A stretch of 64,000 nt of DNA, taken from contig CAWINI010000004.1 in NCBI GenBank assembly GCA_963837395.1, positions 248,001 to 312,000 on the forward strand, written 5' to 3'. How positions within the stretch are numbered: the first letter of the stretch is position 1; each line of letters begins with the position of its first letter. Shown piece by piece: positions 7,499 through 16,334 of the stretch. The notes beneath the pieces were generated by a model that ran no database searches, had not been told where the DNA came from, and saw only the letters and a program-made list of their open reading frames with translations. The stretch is from CAVZQN01 sp963837395 (GTDB lineage Bacteria; Acidobacteriota; HRBIN11; JAKEFK01). Both the position numbers and the translations under genes were made by a program.

Positions 7499-10400
7499 TT
7501 ACCGGCGACTCCAAACGTTTTCCCAGTGGATATATGGCGAAAAGAAACTCAACTGCAATCCCTCCACATCAGGACGAGCAAAGCTAAAAGTTTGTTCGTG
7601 GAATAATGGGAGAACTAATGCGCGTTCCTGAATTATCTCTTCCATCTGTCTGAACAGAGTATGTCTGGTTTTTGTATCCGATTCTCTACGGGAACTCTCT
7701 AATAGTTGATCCAACTCCGGTTCACCGCAAAACTTTCCTTCCCAACCTTTTTCAGAATGCAGTAATGAATGCAAGAAAGTATCAGCATCAGGATAATCTG
7801 CAAGCCATCTGGTAAACGTGATATCCGTTATCGGAATTTCTTCGGGCTCATAATATTCCGCTTTTGTATCAACAACTTTTATCTTAAAACCTGCTTCGTT
7901 GAGAACTTTGAAAAGTTCATTTTTAAAGAAAGCATATTGTCCTTCATAGATCGAGTGGATCATTAAAGTAATTTCAACAGGACTCTGATTTTTCTTCGAT
8001 CGAGATAGAATACGCCGTGCAGGTTGATGACCTAGAAGTGATGGAGGAGTCAGACTTGCAGCTGGAACAGCAAGCCGGCCCAACACGCGACGGATCAAAG
8101 GTTCCACATCTACGGCTTCAATGAATCGTTGCCGCATCGATTGATCAGCAAAAGGACCACGATGGATATTGAAAACGAGATAATAAGTATTCAGACCCGG
8201 AATATCTTGATATTTCAAACTAGAACTCGAACTATGAAGCAATGCTTCGGCATCACTGGGAAGAAGATCTGTTGCTATCGAGAATTCTCCATTTTTAAAG
8301 CCCGACAAAATTTCTTGCGGTGACGTTCCCAATCTGAATTCCAGAGCATCACTTTTTGGAAAACCGCTTCTCCAGTAATTCGGATTTGCTTCCATTTTTA
8401 CTACGCTCCCTGGTTCAAATGAAGTTAAACGAAATGGTCCAGTACCAACACAACCCTCCTTCCAGGTTCCAAGAAAATGCTCAGCTCCTTCAGGAATAAT
8501 TGCAGTAACAGCAAACGTAAGAAGCGCCGGAAAGAATGGAAGTGGTTCTTCTAATTCCACAACAAACTCTGTTGCAGAAACAACTCGAAATCCCTTTAAC
8601 TCTTTCGTCTGCCCGCTTAACATTTCACGCGCGCCGCGAATGGGTGAAAGCAAAGAACGATAGCTGGTTTCAGCGGTAAGCAAAAGATGTTCAAAAGAAT
8701 AACGAACATCTCTTGCAGTAAGTTTACGGCCGTTGTGAAACCTTATATCATCTCGTAAGTGAAAACGGAATCTTGTCGCGCCATCTTCCGCTGCAAAGGA
8801 TGAAGCAAGCCAGGGAACGATTCGTGCCCCTTCAACTGCGGACGTGAGCGTTTCATACAATGCAGAAAGTACAGCAGCATCGCTGCCTGTAACCAGTCTT
8901 GCAGGATCTAAGGTACTCACTTCAGCGATGGATGGAATTCGAAGCATGCCGCCTTGTGTCTTACGGATTACCTGTTCCGATATGGTTTCTGTTTTTGATA
9001 GCTCGGAATAGTTTACGTATGGTGGTGTACTTCGAAGCGTAAGCTTGCGAACTTTTGGACTTGCAACCCGGTAATCAATTTCATGAAACAACGGCTGCAA
9101 AGCTGCAGTTTCATGAAAAACAGTTTCGATCTTTCGATAAAGCTTTTCACGATCAGGCGGTTCACTTTTGCTTCGCGCCTCCAACATTAAATCATCAAGC
9201 TCTTTCGAAGAATGATACTGATGGAGTTCTCCGAATTCCGATTGAAAGAGACCATATGTAAATGCATCAGGATCATCATAGTCGGCGATCCATCTTCCGA
9301 TCAGAAGATCGATTCCTTCGTTGCTTGAAAATGTTTTGTTATATGAATCCATATCAGGAGTTTGAATAGTGATTTCAATTCCAAGTTCCTGCCAGCTTCG
9401 CAAAAGATCCTTCAAGAATGATGAATATCGATCTTGAATAATTGGATGAACTGATGCACGCAAAGTAATCGGAAGTGATAGCCCTGCAGTTTGAATCAAT
9501 TCTGCCGCTTTATCAGGTGTGATTGGTTGAGATCTTTTACCGGGATCATGTCCCAAAATTCCTGGCGGCAATATTCCTTCGGCCGGTTCAGCAAAACGTC
9601 CTAATGTTCTTCGAACAAGATCCCGTGTTCGAATTACACCAGCCAAAGCTTTGCGAATATTTAAATTTTTACAAATTGGGCTGGATAAATTGAACACCAC
9701 AAAATACGTGTTCTTCTTTGGAGCTTCAACAAGCGCGGCCTGCAGCTGACGATCACGCAAAATATCTTCAAGATCCTGTGGAAGTAAATCGCGAACAAGA
9801 TCAAATTTTCCTGAACGGAAACCACGTGCAACTTCAGCCGAACTCAGTGCTGTTCGAATCTCAAGATAATCCAGATGAGGCGGACTTCCCTTCCAATAAT
9901 TTTGATTTCGAGTTAATACGATTGCTTCATTTGTGTATGAATCGATTTTGAATTGTCCGGTACCAAGAAAAATTGCGCCATTAGATTCGTTGCGTTCCGG
10001 TTTTACAGCAATTGCGGAACGAAGATCGGTAAGCAATGCCGGATAAATTGGAAGCGGATCCAACAATTCAATTTGAATTAGATTTTCTGATAGTGCTGAA
10101 ACTCCAGACAGCTCCGATGCATTACCATTTCGATATTCAGATGCGCCGCGTATCGTGGCGAATGCCGGAATTAATGCTTCTGATGATGTGCGGATAGCAT
10201 GACTGAAAGATTCCTTCACATCTTTTGCGGATAATTTTCTGCCATCATGCAAACGCACATCCGTACGAATTTCAAATTGGAAAACAGATCCTTGCTTCAA
10301 CGTTTCCCATCGCTCACATAACAGTGGAATTACATTTCCATGAGCATTGGTTGTAACCAGAGTTTCATAGACATTTGCAAGTGTTTCAGTTTCTTCATTA

Positions 10401-13123
10401 AAGAATGCATTGGCAGGATGGCGGGCTTTGCATGGATTTGTAACAGCAACAATCAGCCGGCCTCCTTGTGTTGCTTCTTCCTGAACTTCTTCTGCAACCG
10501 GGCTGAATCTTTCTGCTTTTGAAAGATACTCACGCGCTTTGTCATATTCACCGCGAAGATTTGCTATTGTGGCTGCAAGAGACAAAAGCTTCGTCTCAAC
10601 ATCCCTGGTTTTTTCAGTGACAGCAAGACTCAATCCCTTCTCGACCAATTTTCTGGTTTCATCGACCTTTCGACCTTGCCATGCAATTTCCGCTGCAGTA
10701 AGCAACGCTGATATCAAGGCTGAAGAATCTTTTTCCTTTTCTAAAATTTGAACTGCGGCCTGCATTTCTTCCAAAGCAACATCGGCGTTCCCCATCATCC
10801 GATGAGCCGCTGCTAATAATTTTCTGGCTTCCGCCTCTGATGATCGTTCACCACCTTCCTCTTCCAGAAAATCCAAAACTGTTTGCAGAACAGTGATTGC
10901 ATCTGCAGGGCTGAATGCATCCAGCGATTTCTTTGCCAGCAAGAATCCATATTCGATAACTTTTTCTGAAACATCACCCTGAACGTAGTGTTCAAAGAGC
11001 TGAGGATACACGCGCTCTAAGCGGCCAGAGTTCCGTCTTTCAATTTCTTCTGCATGTTTTTTATGAAGCGCGCGGCGCCTTCTTCTTGGAAGAGATGAAT
11101 ACAAAACATCTCTCGTCACACCGCTTGAAAATGACAAACGATCTGAACGTGATTGACGGTCTTCTTCAATAAAACTTTCGCGGATCAACTGTTCAACTGC
11201 GGCTTCGGGATTTTCCTGATCGGATACAAGTCTTTCCAGATCGCGATATTCAAAACTTTTTCCAAGAACAGAAGCGACAGAAAGTATTTCGCGAAGATCT
11301 TTCGATAGTCTTTCGATTCTTTCTTCCACAGTTTGCTGAATGGTTACCGGAAGTTCTTCAATCGATAGAGCAGTTTCGCTTGAAAGTTTGTATGAGCCAG
11401 TGTCATCGCGAATTATTCCGCCGGAATCGATCAAGGAACGAACAAGCTCAGATGTGAAATATGGATTGCCTTCTGTTGCATCAAAAAATTTTTGAACAAG
11501 ATCATCACCGAGCTTCGATCCGCCCATTAACAATTCCAAAAACTGGCGATGTCCTGATGGCGATAGTGGTGTGAGCTGAAGTTGAGCAAAGCGTTTATCT
11601 CCTTTAAAGCCGCTCAGCAAATTCATGATTGGATGACGCTTATCAATTTCTGTTGTGCGATACGTTCCAACAATTAAAGTTGGTGTCGGTCCGAGACGCC
11701 GAACGATGTAATCCAGTGCTTCAATCGAAACGTTAGCTGCATGCAGATCTTCAAACGAAAGTACAATCGGCCTGCCACCTGCAATTCGGATAATTGTGCG
11801 CGCAAGTAACTCGAAAATGTAGGTTCGATCTTCAAATTTTCTTGTACCGGATTCCTGCATCGATCTGACGGAATCTTCCGAATGCACGAACAGTTCTTTA
11901 ATTTCTGCGAGCACTGGAAAGAGCGCAATTAAATCCGAAGCAAGATCGGAGAAATCGACAGGAGTAATGGATGCAGATTTCGAACGGAAGTATTCCTGGA
12001 TTACTTCACCAAATCCTTGATATGGCAAAGGATGACTTACTTCAACAAAGCGTCCATGAAAGACTGCAATCGATCGAACGCGCGCAAGATTTTCCAGCTC
12101 TTCAATGAGTCTACTTTTTCCAATTCCTGCTTCACCGGAAACCAGAACAAACTGACATTCACCAGAGATCGCAGCATTGAGTCGTTTCTGTAAATCCGCA
12201 AATTCCTTTTCGCGGCCGACAAATGGACGCATGGCAGGCCGCGGTATTTGGAAACTCATGGTTGTGGATGACTTAAGAATTGCGCGATTGCGTCCGCTGT
12301 TTAGCAATTTACTGCGATAACTGGAAAGTCTTTCTGCAATTTCTTTTCCGGTTGGTCTTTTCGCAGGATCCTTATCAAGACATCGCAAAATTACATCTTC
12401 AATTTCTTCATCTATATCAGGCTGCAATGTACGTGGCGGAACTGGAATCTCATGCGAAATTCGATATAACAGAACTTGCACTTCACCGGTGAATGGAGGT
12501 TCACCTACAAGACATTCATATAAAACCGTGCCGTATGCATAAATATCGGTACGGGAATCGATTTCTTTTCCTGCAACTTGCTCTGGACTCATATAAGCAA
12601 GAGTACCAACTATCGTTGCAGTTTTTGTAATCCGTTCTTGAGCAGGTGCCATCGCTAAACCAAAATCAGTAACACGCACGCGAATGCCTTCACCTTCTTT
12701 GTGTGTCACCATTAAATTTTCAGGTTTGATATCGCGATGTATCACTTCGCGTGAATGACTGTATTCCAGAGCATCCGCAACCTGGGCAGCAACTTCGATC
12801 AAATCTCCCAGACTTAAATTTTCGTTTTTCAATAACGATCGAAGATTTGCGCCTTCAACAAAAGGCATGACAAAGAAAAGTGCGCCTTCGTGTTCACCAC
12901 TATCATGAACGCTTACAATGGAAGGGTGGTCCATTTTTGCGACCACACGCGCTTCGCGTTTAAACCGTTCCGCACTTTCAGGACTTACAACATCCGGTGT
13001 GACGACTTTGATGGCAACATTTCGATCAAGAACTGGATCATTGGCGAGGTACACCACGCCCATGCCGCCGCGTCCTAATTCTTTGATGATTTCGTAGCGA
13101 TTGCCTAGCCTACTTCCGATCAC
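7499..13123 (-). CDS. Giant Ser/Thr kinase - AAA ATPase - helical repeat - double peptide-binding (SBP_bac_5) fusion
   Basis: 1874 residues with no signal peptide and no evident membrane segment, so probably cytosolic. Residues ~8-275 are a Ser/Thr kinase with GRGGMG (17-22), VAIK (Lys39), HRDIKPEN (129-136), DFG (153-155) and SPE (179-181). Residues ~298-600 are an AAA/STAND-type ATPase with P-loop GEAGIGKS (330-337) and Walker B IVLSFED (453-459). Residues ~600-880 are helical and TPR-like. Two complete oligopeptide-binding-protein domains follow, ~888-1365 and ~1391-1870, each with ANVYETL/LSALYETL, HDGRKLSAKDV/HNGRKLTARDV, the GTGQFK/GTGPFR turn and RNQNYWKG/ANPNYWRS. Such domains are normally periplasmic ABC-transporter receptors; a cytosolic precedent is the SgrR regulator. 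A ligand-sensing kinase is inferred. It is transcribed alone, divergent from the HdeD gene. Confidence 0.85.
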   Translation of the reverse strand: MIGSRLGNRYEIIKELGRGGMGVVYLANDPVLDRNVAIKVVTPDVVSPESAERFKREARVVAKMDHPSIVSVHDSGEHEGALFFVMPFVEGANLRSLLKNENLSLGDLIEVAAQVADALEYSHSREVIHRDIKPENLMVTHKEGEGIRVRVTDFGLAMAPAQERITKTATIVGTLAYMSPEQVAGKEIDSRTDIYAYGTVLYECLVGEPPFTGEVQVLLYRISHEIPVPPRTLQPDIDEEIEDVILRCLDKDPAKRPTGKEIAERLSSYRSKLLNSGRNRAILKSSTTMSFQIPRPAMRPFVGREKEFADLQKRLNAAISGECQFVLVSGEAGIGKSRLIEELENLARVRSIAVFHGRFVEVSHPLPYQGFGEVIQEYFRSKSASITPVDFSDLASDLIALFPVLAEIKELFVHSEDSVRSMQESGTRKFEDRTYIFELLARTIIRIAGGRPIVLSFEDLHAANVSIEALDYIVRRLGPTPTLIVGTYRTTEIDKRHPIMNLLSGFKGDKRFAQLQLTPLSPSGHRQFLELLMGGSKLGDDLVQKFFDATEGNPYFTSELVRSLIDSGGIIRDDTGSYKLSSETALSIEELPVTIQQTVEERIERLSKDLREILSVASVLGKSFEYRDLERLVSDQENPEAAVEQLIRESFIEEDRQSRSDRLSFSSGVTRDVLYSSLPRRRRRALHKKHAEEIERRNSGRLERVYPQLFEHYVQGDVSEKVIEYGFLLAKKSLDAFSPADAITVLQTVLDFLEEEGGERSSEAEARKLLAAAHRMMGNADVALEEMQAAVQILEKEKDSSALISALLTAAEIAWQGRKVDETRKLVEKGLSLAVTEKTRDVETKLLSLAATIANLRGEYDKAREYLSKAERFSPVAEEVQEEATQGGRLIVAVTNPCKARHPANAFFNEETETLANVYETLVTTNAHGNVIPLLCERWETLKQGSVFQFEIRTDVRLHDGRKLSAKDVKESFSHAIRTSSEALIPAFATIRGASEYRNGNASELSGVSALSENLIQIELLDPLPIYPALLTDLRSAIAVKPERNESNGAIFLGTGQFKIDSYTNEAIVLTRNQNYWKGSPPHLDYLEIRTALSSAEVARGFRSGKFDLVRDLLPQDLEDILRDRQLQAALVEAPKKNTYFVVFNLSSPICKNLNIRKALAGVIRTRDLVRRTLGRFAEPAEGILPPGILGHDPGKRSQPITPDKAAELIQTAGLSLPITLRASVHPIIQDRYSSFLKDLLRSWQELGIEITIQTPDMDSYNKTFSSNEGIDLLIGRWIADYDDPDAFTYGLFQSEFGELHQYHSSKELDDLMLEARSKSEPPDREKLYRKIETVFHETAALQPLFHEIDYRVASPKVRKLTLRSTPPYVNYSELSKTETISEQVIRKTQGGMLRIPSIAEVSTLDPARLVTGSDAAVLSALYETLTSAVEGARIVPWLASSFAAEDGATRFRFHLRDDIRFHNGRKLTARDVRYSFEHLLLTAETSYRSLLSPIRGAREMLSGQTKELKGFRVVSATEFVVELEEPLPFFPALLTFAVTAIIPEGAEHFLGTWKEGCVGTGPFRLTSFEPGSVVKMEANPNYWRSGFPKSDALEFRLGTSPQEILSGFKNGEFSIATDLLPSDAEALLHSSSSSLKYQDIPGLNTYYLVFNIHRGPFADQSMRQRFIEAVDVEPLIRRVLGRLAVPAASLTPPSLLGHQPARRILSRSKKNQSPVEITLMIHSIYEGQYAFFKNELFKVLNEAGFKIKVVDTKAEYYEPEEIPITDITFTRWLADYPDADTFLHSLLHSEKGWEGKFCGEPELDQLLESSRRESDTKTRHTLFRQMEEIIQERALVLPLFHEQTFSFARPDVEGLQLSFFSPYIHWENVWSRR

Positions 13124-13263
13124 TGCTGTGAAAGTATCACATTGAAATCATGAAAGAACAATACTTGACATTGCGTATCGCGCATCGGTGGAGTATCGTT
13201 GAGCCATCAGATCTTTTGTCTCACCGTTTCCACGCTTCACAACTTTCCATCTAGGAGGATAAA

Positions 13264-13818
13264 GTGAACATCTCATTGCCGATGTTAACCATGTTACGAA
13301 AGTACTGGTGGACGCTTCTACTGAGAGGAATCATTGCCGTACTCTTTGGAATCGCTGCATTCGTTTGGCCAGGAATCACCATCGTTTTTCTAATTTCGCT
13401 TTTTGGGGCTTATGCGCTGCTGGATGGAATCATCTCTGTAGTCATAGGGATTGCACAATACGGCGGGAATGAACGTTGGTGGGGAATTTTACTTCAAGGA
13501 ATTTGCGGAATTGCTGTTGGGCTTATGACATTTTTGTGGCCGCAAGTCACAGGTTTGATCTTGCTCTATTTCATCGCAGGATGGGCAATTCTGACAGGAC
13601 TTTTTCAAATCATGGCGGCAATCAGATTAAGAAAAGTTATTTTTGGCGAATGGCTGCTTGGATTATCAGGCGTTATTTCACTACTGTTCGGAATTACACT
13701 TTTCATTTATCCTGCAGCCGGCGCATTAGCAGTTATATGGATGATTGGAATTTTCGCAATTCTAAATGGATTGCTCTTGATCTTCCTTTCATTGCGAATC
13801 CGAAGCAGCGTCGCATAA
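13264..13818 (+). CDS. HdeD/DUF308 family membrane protein
   Basis: A 184-residue integral membrane protein with about six hydrophobic helices arranged as a repeated two-helix unit (for example LLRGIIAVLFGIAAFVWP and LLQGICGIAVGLMTFLWP). This is the DUF308/HdeD fold; E. coli HdeD is linked to acid resistance, but the molecular function is unknown. Start is GTG with a strong aggagg seven bases upstream. Stands alone, divergent from the giant kinase gene and followed by a hairpin at 13844-13877. Confidence 0.85.
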   Translation: MNISLPMLTMLRKYWWTLLLRGIIAVLFGIAAFVWPGITIVFLISLFGAYALLDGIISVVIGIAQYGGNERWWGILLQGICGIAVGLMTFLWPQVTGLILLYFIAGWAILTGLFQIMAAIRLRKVIFGEWLLGLSGVISLLFGITLFIYPAAGALAVIWMIGIFAILNGLLLIFLSLRIRSSVA

Positions 13819-13843
13819 AAATCAAGTTTTCTAGATTTCGAGA

Positions 13844-13877
13844 TTCTAACCGGTAAAATAATTTTTGCCGGTTAGAA
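13844..13877 (+). terminator. Hairpin after the HdeD gene
   Basis: A perfect ten-base inverted repeat TTCTAACCGG / CCGGTTAGAA around an A+T-rich loop whose AAAA and TTTT could extend the stem. It lies 26 bases after the HdeD stop. There is no T-run directly after it, so termination is plausible but not certain. Confidence 0.5.
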
Positions 13878-13926
13878 AGCTGCTCAGCTCCGCTTGTCAA
13901 TTTTGCTCTGGAAATAATTCGATTCA

Positions 13927-14760
13927 ATGAACTGCAAGCGATTGACGATTTTGGTTGTATTTGTCTTTGTGGTGATCTCGGCTGCCGAGTTTATGTTTGC
14001 CCAGGAAAGTGAAAAGCAGTGGGGGCCAATTCAGGATAACAGCTTCCTTTTGGAAGAAGCATATAACCAGGAACCTGGCGTTGTTCAGCACATCAACACC
14101 TTTCAATGGTTTCGGAAAACGGGTTGGGTTTACACATTTACGCAGGAATGGCCGGTACCAGGTCAAAAACATCAACTGAGCTACACGATCCCGATATTAG
14201 ATGTTGATTTCGAAAAAGGGAAAGTAACGGGACTTTCTGATATCGCTTTAAATTACCGTTATCAACTCGTTGGGAATGGTGATACCAAATTAGCGATTGC
14301 TCCGCGCTTTTCAGTTTTGCTACCAACAGGCGATGAACTTAAAGATCTAGGACTTGGCGGAACAGGATTTCAATTTGATTTTCCGTTGAGCCTGGTTTTG
14401 ACTCCTAAATTAGTGGCACACACAAATGCCGGATTCATCTATTCGCCCCATGCTAAAAACGACCTTGAAGAAGAAGCAAGTATAGTTAGCTTTAATGCAG
14501 GTCAAAGTTTTGTCTGGCTCGCTTCAATGAGATTCAATGTCATGCTTGAAACAATTTATGCAAGCGTTGAATCTGTAACCGGGAAAGATCACACTGAACG
14601 CACTTCCGCAGGGTTTGTCAGCCCTGGCATTCGATGGGCATATAATTTCCGGAGTGGTTTGCAAATTGTGCCCGGAATCGCATTTCCAATCGGCATTGGA
14701 CGAGATACTGATTACTCAGTTTTCTTTTATTTAAGTTTCGAACACCCTGTGTGGAAATAG
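13927..14760 (+). CDS. Predicted outer-membrane beta-barrel protein (MetA-pathway-like)
   Basis: A 277-residue exported protein with an N-terminal hydrophobic segment (LTILVVFVFVVISAAEFMFA) ending at a probable cleavage site before QESEK. The mature part is rich in alternating hydrophobic/polar strands such as KLAIAPRFSVLLPTG, FNVMLETIYAS and LQIVPGIAFPIGIG, resembling the 'transporter, MetA pathway of phenol degradation' barrel family. The last residues are FEHPVWK, not a classic terminal Phe. No enzyme motif is seen. Substrate unknown. Followed closely by the CPBP protease gene. Confidence 0.55.
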   Translation: MNCKRLTILVVFVFVVISAAEFMFAQESEKQWGPIQDNSFLLEEAYNQEPGVVQHINTFQWFRKTGWVYTFTQEWPVPGQKHQLSYTIPILDVDFEKGKVTGLSDIALNYRYQLVGNGDTKLAIAPRFSVLLPTGDELKDLGLGGTGFQFDFPLSLVLTPKLVAHTNAGFIYSPHAKNDLEEEASIVSFNAGQSFVWLASMRFNVMLETIYASVESVTGKDHTERTSAGFVSPGIRWAYNFRSGLQIVPGIAFPIGIGRDTDYSVFFYLSFEHPVWK

Positions 14761-14812
14761 AGCTCACCTTTTATTGCTGAACCGATTCTTTTTTGCTTCC
14801 GTATTTATTAGC

Positions 14813-15604
14813 ATGCTAACGAAAATGACAACGGGAAAACGCCTCGTTCTCTTTTTTGCACTGGCATTTCCACTTTCCTGGTATCCGTGGATCATAGCGC
14901 TTATAAAAGGAACTTCCAGCGGCCCAAATCCATTAGGTCCCTTGGTAGCAGCATTGATTGTTACCGCATTAACAGAAGGCAGAGTCGGAATCAAAGATTT
15001 CCTCAAAAGATTGGTGCGATGGCGTGTAGACATCCGTTGGTATGCAGTTGCTTTTCTATTGCCAGCATTTTGCTGTTTGGTTGCAGCAGGTATTGCGCTT
15101 TCAACTGGCGCGCAACTGAAGCCTGCAGCTGAACACTCGAATCTTTGGAGTGAACTCGCACCCAAGTTTTTCTTCATTTTATTGTTTATTGGTTTGGGTG
15201 AAGAGCCTGGTTGGCGCGGTTACGCAATCGAAAAATTACAAAAATTATGTTCGCCGCTGAAATCTAGTTTGATTCTTGCACCGATCTGGGCATTGTGGCA
15301 CCTGCCACTACTGGGTTCAGAATTCGCAACTCCAATCATTCCTGCATTTCTGTTGAGTGTTGTCGGTGCGACGATTCTGTTGACGTTGGTTTACAACGGA
15401 ACTCAACGAAGCATTCTTTTGCCGATGTTGCTGCATGCTACGGTGAATACTGTTGCAAGTGGATTCATGTTCCAGTTGTTTCGAACGCAAGATTTGACAT
15501 CATTCTGGTACATTTACGCTATTGTCTGGTTTTCTGCCGGGATGGCAGCAGCCTTCCTGCTTAGAAACAAATCCGTAACCGTCTCTGCGGCACACGCCGC
15601 GTGA
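14813..15604 (+). CDS. CPBP-family intramembrane metalloprotease (CAAX-like)
   Basis: A roughly 263-residue multipass membrane protein of the ABI/CPBP family. The catalytic motifs are visible: EEPGWRGYAIEKL (EExxxR), WALWHLPLL (first His) and LLHATVNTV (HxxxN). Bacterial relatives are intramembrane proteases, some involved in bacteriocin self-immunity or protein maturation; target unknown here. The open frame also extends to a TTG at 14774, but the ATG at 14813, or the one at 14825, is a more natural start. No strong Shine-Dalgarno sequence is visible. Confidence 0.8.
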   Translation: MLTKMTTGKRLVLFFALAFPLSWYPWIIALIKGTSSGPNPLGPLVAALIVTALTEGRVGIKDFLKRLVRWRVDIRWYAVAFLLPAFCCLVAAGIALSTGAQLKPAAEHSNLWSELAPKFFFILLFIGLGEEPGWRGYAIEKLQKLCSPLKSSLILAPIWALWHLPLLGSEFATPIIPAFLLSVVGATILLTLVYNGTQRSILLPMLLHATVNTVASGFMFQLFRTQDLTSFWYIYAIVWFSAGMAAAFLLRNKSVTVSAAHAA

Positions 15605-15748
15605 CTGGTCCATACTAGGCAGATCCAAATGTTGTGATATGATCAAGCGGTTCCGCTTGTCTGTTTCAACCAGGCCTATTCAACCAGGCCCTATTGATTC
15701 TCTAACCAACGGGTTTTCTTCCCTTTAAACATTTCCAGAGAGGTGGAT

Positions 15749-16228
15749 ATGCGTTTTCGAACCATTTTTCTATCCTTATTTCTAATTGGATTTACTATAT
15801 CTTTGGGTCTTTCCCAGAGTGGTTCTTCAAATCAGCAAATTGCCGACGAAGTGATCGCAATTGTGAAAGCACAGTGGGCTGCCGATGCGCAAAAGAATTC
15901 AACCGAAGCAATGAAAAACGTTGCTGATGATTACACTGAATTTAATGCTGATTTTTCGACACGAATTGAAGGAAAAGCGATGGCTACAAGATTCGGCGAA
16001 GCCACAAACCAGGGCGCTGGCGGACCCGTATTAAATGAAATGCTCAATGCGAAGGTCCAGGTTTATGGAGATGTAGCGATCTTAAGTTACAACTTTGCCG
16101 GCATGAATAAAGACAAGGATGGCGTAGTGAAACCCAGCAAGGCAAAGTCAACGCGTGTTTATGCGAAAATCGGAGGAAAGTGGATGCTGGTTCATGCCAA
16201 CTTTGGTGCAGATCCAACCCAGGATTGA
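15749..16228 (+). CDS. Exported SnoaL/DUF4440-like (NTF2 fold) protein
   Basis: A 159-residue protein with signal peptide MRFRTIFLSLFLIGFTISLG and a mature cone-shaped NTF2-like domain: IVKAQWAADAQKNSTEAMKN, DDYTEFNADFSTRIEG, VQVYGDVAILSYNF and the C-terminal GGKWMLVHANFG, which is the DUF4440 signature. Such domains bind small ligands or act as isomerases or hydrolases; no catalytic residues can be assigned. The ATG at 15749 is preceded by agaggtgg. A strong hairpin follows at 16236. Confidence 0.75.
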   Translation: MRFRTIFLSLFLIGFTISLGLSQSGSSNQQIADEVIAIVKAQWAADAQKNSTEAMKNVADDYTEFNADFSTRIEGKAMATRFGEATNQGAGGPVLNEMLNAKVQVYGDVAILSYNFAGMNKDKDGVVKPSKAKSTRVYAKIGGKWMLVHANFGADPTQD

Positions 16229-16235
16229 AAATCGT

Positions 16236-16274
16236 AACCGCCAGGACCTAAGGATATGATGTGTCCTGGCGGTT
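16236..16274 (+). terminator. Terminator-like hairpin
   Basis: A perfect twelve-base inverted repeat AACCGCCAGGAC / GTCCTGGCGGTT with a 15-base loop, starting 7 bases after the stop of the DUF4440 gene and followed by tcattctaatctc. Stem strength and placement support a rho-independent terminator, though the T-tract is weak. Confidence 0.65.
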
Positions 16275-16334
16275 TCATTCTAATCTCATCACAGCCTGCC
16301 TCATCGACATTACCGCATCGGTTAAACTATATCC

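Noticed and set aside
15644..15659. Palindrome CAAGCGG-tt-CCGCTTG after the CPBP gene
   Set aside because: The loop is only two bases and the T-tract is weak; could be a terminator or operator but neither is supported. A nearby near-duplicate 'tcaaccaggcc' pair was also noted without meaning.
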